From Actinomycetota bacterium (lineage in GTDB: Bacteria > Actinomycetota > Acidimicrobiia > Acidimicrobiales > Ilumatobacteraceae), in NCBI GenBank assembly GCA_005801025.1, contig SYDZ01000042.1:1-7642 (forward strand): a stretch of DNA of 7,642 bases, given 5' to 3'. The position numbers and the translations under genes are program-made. This document shows, one piece after another, positions 6,926 through 7,642 of the stretch. Within the stretch, counting starts at the first letter, position 1; each line of letters opens with the position of its first letter. The notes under the pieces are model-generated. The model ran no database searches, was not told the DNA's origin, and saw only the letters and a list, made by a program, of their open reading frames with translations.

Positions 6926-7632
6926 GACGGGGCTCCGAGGTAGGCCTGTAAAACCTGGGGATCATGTTGAATGTATTCAGGGGTGCCGTGAGCGATGATC
7001 ATGCCGAGATCTAAGACGTAGATGGAGTCACACACACGCATCACCAAACTCATGTCATGCTCAACGAGGAACACTCCGAGACCCTCGCTGGTCAGTTCGT
7101 GTAGCAGTTTGCCCAAGCGATCACTTTCAGTCTCATCAAGACCAGAGGCTGGCTCGTCAAGCAACAGTAGTTGTGGTCCGGTCGCTAATGCGCGCGCTAT
7201 TTCCACCAAGCGAGCCGAACCAGTTGGCAACTCACCCGCCGTCTTATCTGCGAGATCAGATAATCCAACTTTTTCCAGTAGGTGATTTACCGTTGCGTCA
7301 ACGTTTGTCAATGATGCAAGTTCAGCTGCGACGCGCACATTGTCGCGAACCGTGAGCGATGCAAAAAGTTCAAGTCGTTGAAAAGTTCGGGCCAACCCAC
7401 GCTTGGCGCGACGATGCGGGCTTTCATGGCTGATGTCCACACCATTGACACTGACTGTGCCAGCCGTCAGATCTTGCATTCCGCTGATGACATTGAAGAG
7501 AGTTGTTTTGCCAGCACCATTGGGGCCAATCAGCCCTGTGATCTCTCCTGCTTGAACATCAAGATCAACACCACCCACGGCCATCACTCCACCGAAGCGA
7601 ACCATAACCTGACGAATTTCGAGAAGTGTCAT
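6922..7632 (-). CDS. livG: Branched-chain amino acid ABC transporter ATP-binding protein LivG
   Basis: This is the partner ATPase of LivF in a HAAT-type importer, 236 residues. Motifs: Walker A GPNGAGKTT (36-44), Q-loop Gln85 in ARTFQRLELF, signature region LPTGSARLVEIARAL (135-149), Walker B LLLLDEP (155-161), D-loop SGLD (163-166) and H-loop His192 in VEHDM. The signature departs from LSGGQ or the LPYGQQR often seen in LivG, but the rest is intact and this variant still fits the family. The ARTFQ and EHDM stretches identify LivG rather than LivF. The start is ATG at 7632, with no clear Shine-Dalgarno in the ten bases left before the window edge. The permease genes (livH, livM) and a binding-protein gene would be expected further upstream on this strand, outside the window; a TGA at 7640-7642 (minus strand) could be the end of such a gene. 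Confidence 0.95.
   Translation of the reverse strand: MTLLEIRQVMVRFGGVMAVGGVDLDVQAGEITGLIGPNGAGKTTLFNVISGMQDLTAGTVSVNGVDISHESPHRRAKRGLARTFQRLELFASLTVRDNVRVAAELASLTNVDATVNHLLEKVGLSDLADKTAGELPTGSARLVEIARALATGPQLLLLDEPASGLDETESDRLGKLLHELTSEGLGVFLVEHDMSLVMRVCDSIYVLDLGMIIAHGTPEYIQHDPQVLQAYLGAPS
6933..6936 (-). promoter_or_regulatory. Shine-Dalgarno of livF
   Basis: GGAG on the minus strand lies 7 bases before the GTG at 6925, inside the 3' end of livG. It supports the overlapping GTG as the livF start and coupled synthesis of the two ATPases. Confidence 0.6.
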
Positions 7633-7642
7633 TAGAGAGTCA

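Noticed and set aside
1..7642. Mobile element, CRISPR array, tRNA/rRNA or a new defence-type system
   Set aside because: No transposase or integrase, terminal repeats, regularly spaced direct repeats or RNA-gene signatures were seen. All genes but two have clear housekeeping-type families.

Overview
The window holds seven genes packed almost end to end, with no gene-free stretch longer than about 60 bases. The best guess at the host is an actinomycetote (Actinobacteria), possibly a compact-genome or aquatic one. The grounds are a Bacillus/Mycobacterium-Sdh1-type succinate dehydrogenase, a stand-alone magnesium-chelatase-like AAA+ protein of the kind found in mycobacteria, base composition near half G+C by eye, frequent GTG starts and several genes without a clear Shine-Dalgarno. 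This is an inference from protein style; there is no rRNA or other marker to confirm it.

Layout: bases 1-2078 (+) carry the 3' two thirds of sdhA followed by complete sdhB, overlapping by 4 bases. Facing them, 2134-4287 (-) encodes a cytoplasmic family GH2 glycosidase of the beta-mannosidase/beta-galactosidase type. Divergent from it, 4320 (or more likely 4356)-5798 (+) encodes a ChlI/MoxR-like AAA+ ATPase. Its stop codon directly abuts the stop codon of a convergent small membrane protein (5799-6167, -). Upstream of that on the same minus strand lie livF (6221-6925) and livG (6922-7632), the two ATPases of a branched-chain amino-acid (HAAT-type) ABC importer, also overlapping by 4 bases. Their permease and binding-protein genes would be expected beyond base 7642.

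Functionally this looks like ordinary chromosomal content: SdhAB feeds electrons from succinate to the quinone pool, the Liv ATPases power amino-acid or related solute uptake, and the GH2 enzyme probably trims imported oligosaccharides. The AAA+ protein and the membrane hairpin protein have no assignable substrate. I found no mobile element, CRISPR array, tRNA/rRNA or convincing new system. The most useful leads are the AAA+ ATPase lacking its expected VWA partner next door, the very tight divergent start region with possible leaderless promoters, the inverted repeat that spans two convergent stop codons, and a GH2 enzyme whose substrate-site motifs depart from the family pattern.
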